Program-made: the position numbers and the translations under genes
The notes under the pieces: generated by a model
Told to the model about the DNA's origin: nothing
Databases searched by the model: none
The model's input: the letters and a program-made list of their open reading frames with translations, nothing else
Source of the DNA: Ceratodon purpureus
Taxonomy: Eukaryota; Streptophyta; Bryopsida; Pseudoditrichales; Ditrichaceae
Assembly (NCBI GenBank): GCA_014871385.1
Contig: CM026421.1
Location: forward strand, 18,025,048 to 18,089,047
DNA length: 64,000 nucleotides
Direction: 5' to 3'
Shown here: piece by piece, positions 60,930 through 64,000 of the stretch
Layout of the letters: every line of letters begins with the position of its first letter
How positions within the stretch are numbered: the stretch's first letter is position 1

Positions 60930-62130
60930 TATCTATGTAAAGAATGTAGGTCCATGGGACCCACAACTAATACAGAATATTGTAAAACAATGCAGAACTT
61001 GTGAAAACGTTACTCTATGAAAACAAATTCTGCAATCCGTATGTAGTAAACATATGCTGTAGTAGTGGGACAGAATTGTATAGAAGAAAAAAACAAGTTG
61101 TCTACTTTTTTAAAACACACGGATAAATCCCTTCAGTTTGATTGTTAGGTATAGAGAGAACAAAAATATGTGAAGTCCAAATTTATAATGACATTACACT
61201 CAAATCGATTCGTAGAAACATAACAGAATTAAATCATTTACATTCACAACAGTCACTGTCCTCAGCAATAAAGTTACCCGAGGAGGAGAATTCATACAAA
61301 TAACAAATACATATTCATTTCAAAGTTCCTAGAAATTAGCGCATATACTTATGATCCACAAACGACAGAATACTCAACATTCTGAACATCCTAATTTAAG
61401 CATTAGATAAGGCTACCCTTTATCACTGTAGTAAGTTTATTCTATACATATACAAGTTCATATGAAGGTTAACGACAAAGTCTGCAGCAAGTAAAATGCT
61501 TACCGCTCTTCTCTAGCTCTGACGTCTACAGGTCCACGGTAACACACGCCTTGGATTCCTTGAAGATTGCAACCTGCATTACGTTGAGAAAGGAAATGCA
61601 ACGACTTCATCAGCCAACAACAGGGTTCAGTAAACATAGAAGGCACCGAAAATAATAATTATCTAGAACCAACAACGAAATGTTGTGATACCGAAACTAA
61701 AAAACAAGAAAAGAGATGACAGGATCAATGCAACAGCTTACAGGTCTGTAAAATGGGAATTTATCAAGGAGACAACGTCAAAAGAGAGGCTGGAAACCCT
61801 GCAGAGGACTGAAGTAACAAAGTGATATTCAGTTCCACGCAAGAAATATGCATCACGCATAATGCACAAAACCGACATTGTCACACAAACCAAAAGCTTG
61901 AAAAACAACTAACAATTGTCACACAAAAAAACAAGCGTAACAAACAGGTGCAACAAGTGTTTCAGCAAACCGAAGGTTACACAACAAACATACATCGAAG
62001 TGTAAATATACAAGCTACAACAAGAATTGTAACCAACGACGATGTTACTCTCACCTTACACCCAAACAACAAAGCACCCACAAAGACACACAGTCTCTAG
62101 GGAAGTACGAAAATTCAAGAACAGAATCGA
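60930..62130. other. upstream region of outer gene; possible small exon
   Basis: No palindromes and no firm gene. A block near 61505-61575 (minus) has acceptor- and donor-like borders and an open frame (GVCYRGPVDVRAREER), but its phase fits neither neighbour. Confidence 0.3.
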
Positions 62131-62136
62131 ACTCAC

Positions 62137-62197
62137 CAAAACAGGCCGTTTTGTCGACTGAAGCGGCGCGTCCACCTCGTCTCCAGAGATGTCTTGA
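62137..62197 (-). other. candidate first exon of outer gene
   Basis: The minus strand reads DISGDEVDAPLQSTKRPVL and then a strong donor (gtgagt). It is acidic like the first exon of the inner gene, but no in-frame ATG is certain. A weak palindrome half-pair lies just upstream at 62276-62300, and beyond it a GC-rich stretch that looks like a promoter. Confidence 0.35.
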
Positions 62198-62699
62198 ACT
62201 AACAAATAGAAAAACAACAAGGTGGACGTTGAAACTGCACACAAAACTCGATCAGAGTAGATGAAACCTAGGGTTCGAGGGCTAAATTCGCTGTGATCTA
62301 AATTTTAGAAAACGTAGAGAGCCGACGGCGCTTGCAACTATCACCAACAACTACCCTGTAACAAAACAAAACTGGAGTACTACAACTACAACAAAGTCTA
62401 GAAGAAACCACCTAATCGACAGTATGATCTAGAAACCCTAAATGCGAACCAGGTAGCGTATCGCGATTACAACCCAGGCACGCCATGTCTCCATATTGAA
62501 AGAGACGACGAAGGAAGCTCACGAGGGAAGAAGGACGCGGGAGTTCGGAAGATCATGTCGTGGGCTGTTCACGAAGTGATTTCGTGGGCAGCCCTGCAAA
62601 CGAATGGCGGCTGCGGGCAGGAACCCTAGCCATAGAGGGCATGCCACGTGCCATTGACGTAGTTCTTCTGAGCCCTCATTAATGACTCATCTCGGTTAT

Positions 62700-63060
62700 A
62701 AGGTGACTACTCACCATAATTATACATATTTTTTTTTTTTTTTAATTTGAACATGTGCCATATATTATATTTATTTTTAAAATTTAGAATGACTTTAAAA
62801 AATCAATTAAATTGGGAACCTCTTAAATAGCATGCATTAAATGAATTATTTTTGTGACAGTTAATGAACGTACTTTTCTTATAAAAATGAAATTTTAACT
62901 AAAATATGAACTTGTATACTCTACTAACAAAAAAAGGCTATATAATGCTATAATTACGGTTATTCTACTTTTTTCAACACTTTAAGCTAAAATGTTTGCA
63001 ATACTTTACTTATTCACACAATTAAATAAATAAAAACTAATAATATTTAAAATTCAATCG
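62700..63060. other. AT-rich flank, nothing recognised
   Basis: A sharp drop in GC marks the probable right limit of the outer element. There is a run of 17 T near 62731 and no open frame of note. Confidence 0.5.
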
Positions 63061-63602
63061 AAGAAGAGTAGAAGAATAAAAAGCGAAAAAGAGGAGATAG
63101 ATAGGGAGAGGAATAGAAGGATGAAAAACCAACGGAAAATATGGATGACCAATAAAGGAATAAAAAAGATGAAATGATAGAATAGGAGACCAATAAAATA
63201 TTAAGAAAATATTAATATTAGAAAATCAATGGTGAAGAATAGAAGAATTCAAATAAATTTAAAAAAATTGAGATAGATAGGGAGGGGAATAGAAGGATGA
63301 AAAAACAACGGAAAGGATGGATGACCAATAAAGGAATAAAAAAGGTTAAAGGATAGAATAGAAGACCAATAAAATATTAAGAAAATAATACTATTTGGAA
63401 ATCAATGGTAGAAGAATAGAAGAACAAAAAAAACAAAAATAAAAAAAAAGATATATAGAGAGGCGAATAGAAGGATGAAAAACCAACGGAAAGGAGGGAT
63501 GACCAATAAAGGGATAAAAAAGGTAAAAGGATAGAATAGGAGACCAATAAAATATTAAGAAAATAATACTATTTGGAAATCAATGGTAGAAGAATACAAG
63601 AA

Positions 63603-63637
<35 letters not shown>

Positions 63638-64000
63638 TATATAGAGAGGCGAATAGAAGGATGAAAAACCAACGGAAAGGAGGGATGACCAATAAAGGGA
63701 TAAAAAAGGTAAAAGGATAGAATAGGAGACCAATAAAATATTAAGAAAATATTAATATTAGAAAATCAATGGTGAAGAATAGAAGAATTCAAATAAATTT
63801 TAAAAAATTGAGATAGATAGGGAGGGGAATAGAAGGATGAAAAACCAACGTTAAGGAGGGATGACCAATAAAGGGATAAAAAAGGTAAAAGGATAGAATA
63901 GGAGACCAATAAAATATTAAGAAAATATAGAAGGATGAAAAATTGAGGGAGTGGTTGGATGACCACTTAGAGGATAAAAAAGGAAAACACATAGAATAGA
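63060..64000. repeat. purine-rich satellite, ~180-bp unit
   Basis: At least five tandem copies of a strongly purine-rich unit, anchored on gaatagaaggatgaaaaa near 63112, 63285, 63465, 63651 and 63827, so the period is about 175-186 bp. One copy contains an A tract of about 33 bases that lengthens it. The array runs off the end of the window. Open frames through it are repeat artefacts. Confidence 0.85.

Larger units (their letters stand above)
32860..62700. mobile_element. outer giant element (edges approximate)
   Basis: The extent is drawn from the 21-bp palindrome family, which occurs from about 32.86 kb (decayed half-sites) to about 38.07 kb and again from 58.38 to 62.28 kb, but not in the 18.6 kb between. 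The left and right arms together hold one interrupted ParB-methyltransferase-like gene, an FCP1/NIF-like gene and a disordered protein, all on the minus strand. I did not find outer terminal inverted repeats or a target duplication, and no outer transposase, so it could be a non-autonomous giant element or an old integrated replicon. Confidence 0.5.

Noticed and set aside
32700-62720. Terminal inverted repeats of the outer element
   Set aside because: I compared the likely edges by eye and found no convincing match, so no ends are claimed.
63766-63992. Minus-strand hydrophobic ORFs at the window end
   Set aside because: Translation of a purine-rich satellite; hydrophobicity is due to pyrimidine codons on that strand.

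Overview
The window is nuclear DNA of a land plant and is mostly transposon. Spliced genes with canonical GT-AG introns, a plant-type SGF11 gene, CACTA (En/Spm) and Mutator-like (MULE) transposon genes and a CYP704-like P450 relic support a plant. The style of the accessory transposon genes suggests an early-diverging lineage such as a moss or liverwort, but that is inference.

Layout. 1-5.7 kb: AT-rich DNA with a decayed BTB/POZ gene and several tandem repeats. 5.7-17.7 kb: a CACTA-like region. It holds a broken TNP2 transposase pseudogene (minus), an unidentified five-exon gene (minus) and an apparently intact five-exon companion gene of the plant transposase-24/TNPA type (plus). 17.8-18.8 kb: an unidentified ORF. 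19.9-21.6 kb (minus): the one clear host gene, SGF11 of the SAGA deubiquitinase module. 23.3-23.7 kb: a MITE. 25.4-29.1 kb: a GC-rich island encoding a two-exon, transposon-like protein. 29-33 kb: mostly featureless, with a P450 relic and two small retroposon scars.

33-62.7 kb is the highlight: two nested giant elements. The inner one is an 18.6-kb MULE (38219-56847) with terminal inverted repeats, a perfect 9-bp target duplication, a 1201-aa MULE transposase and cargo. The cargo is a RING-like protein, an F-box-like protein, unknown proteins, and a ten-exon gene that joins a ParB/sulfiredoxin-like domain to a beta-class DNA-methyltransferase-like domain. This MULE sits inside an exon of a second, divergent ParB-methyltransferase-like gene that belongs to an outer element. 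Removing the MULE plus one target copy rejoins that exon in frame, immediately upstream of its methyltransferase motif I.

Each element carries its own palindrome family. The inner has about 15 copies of a 24-bp palindrome in two introns of its ParB-methyltransferase gene. The outer has about 22 copies of an unrelated 21-bp palindrome, 13 of them in a strict 41-bp register. I propose that each ParB-methyltransferase-like protein, or another element protein, recognises its own palindromes for self-marking, anti-silencing or segregation-like functions. The sequence suggests this hypothesis but does not prove it. From 63.06 kb to the window end there is a purine-rich satellite of about 180 bp.
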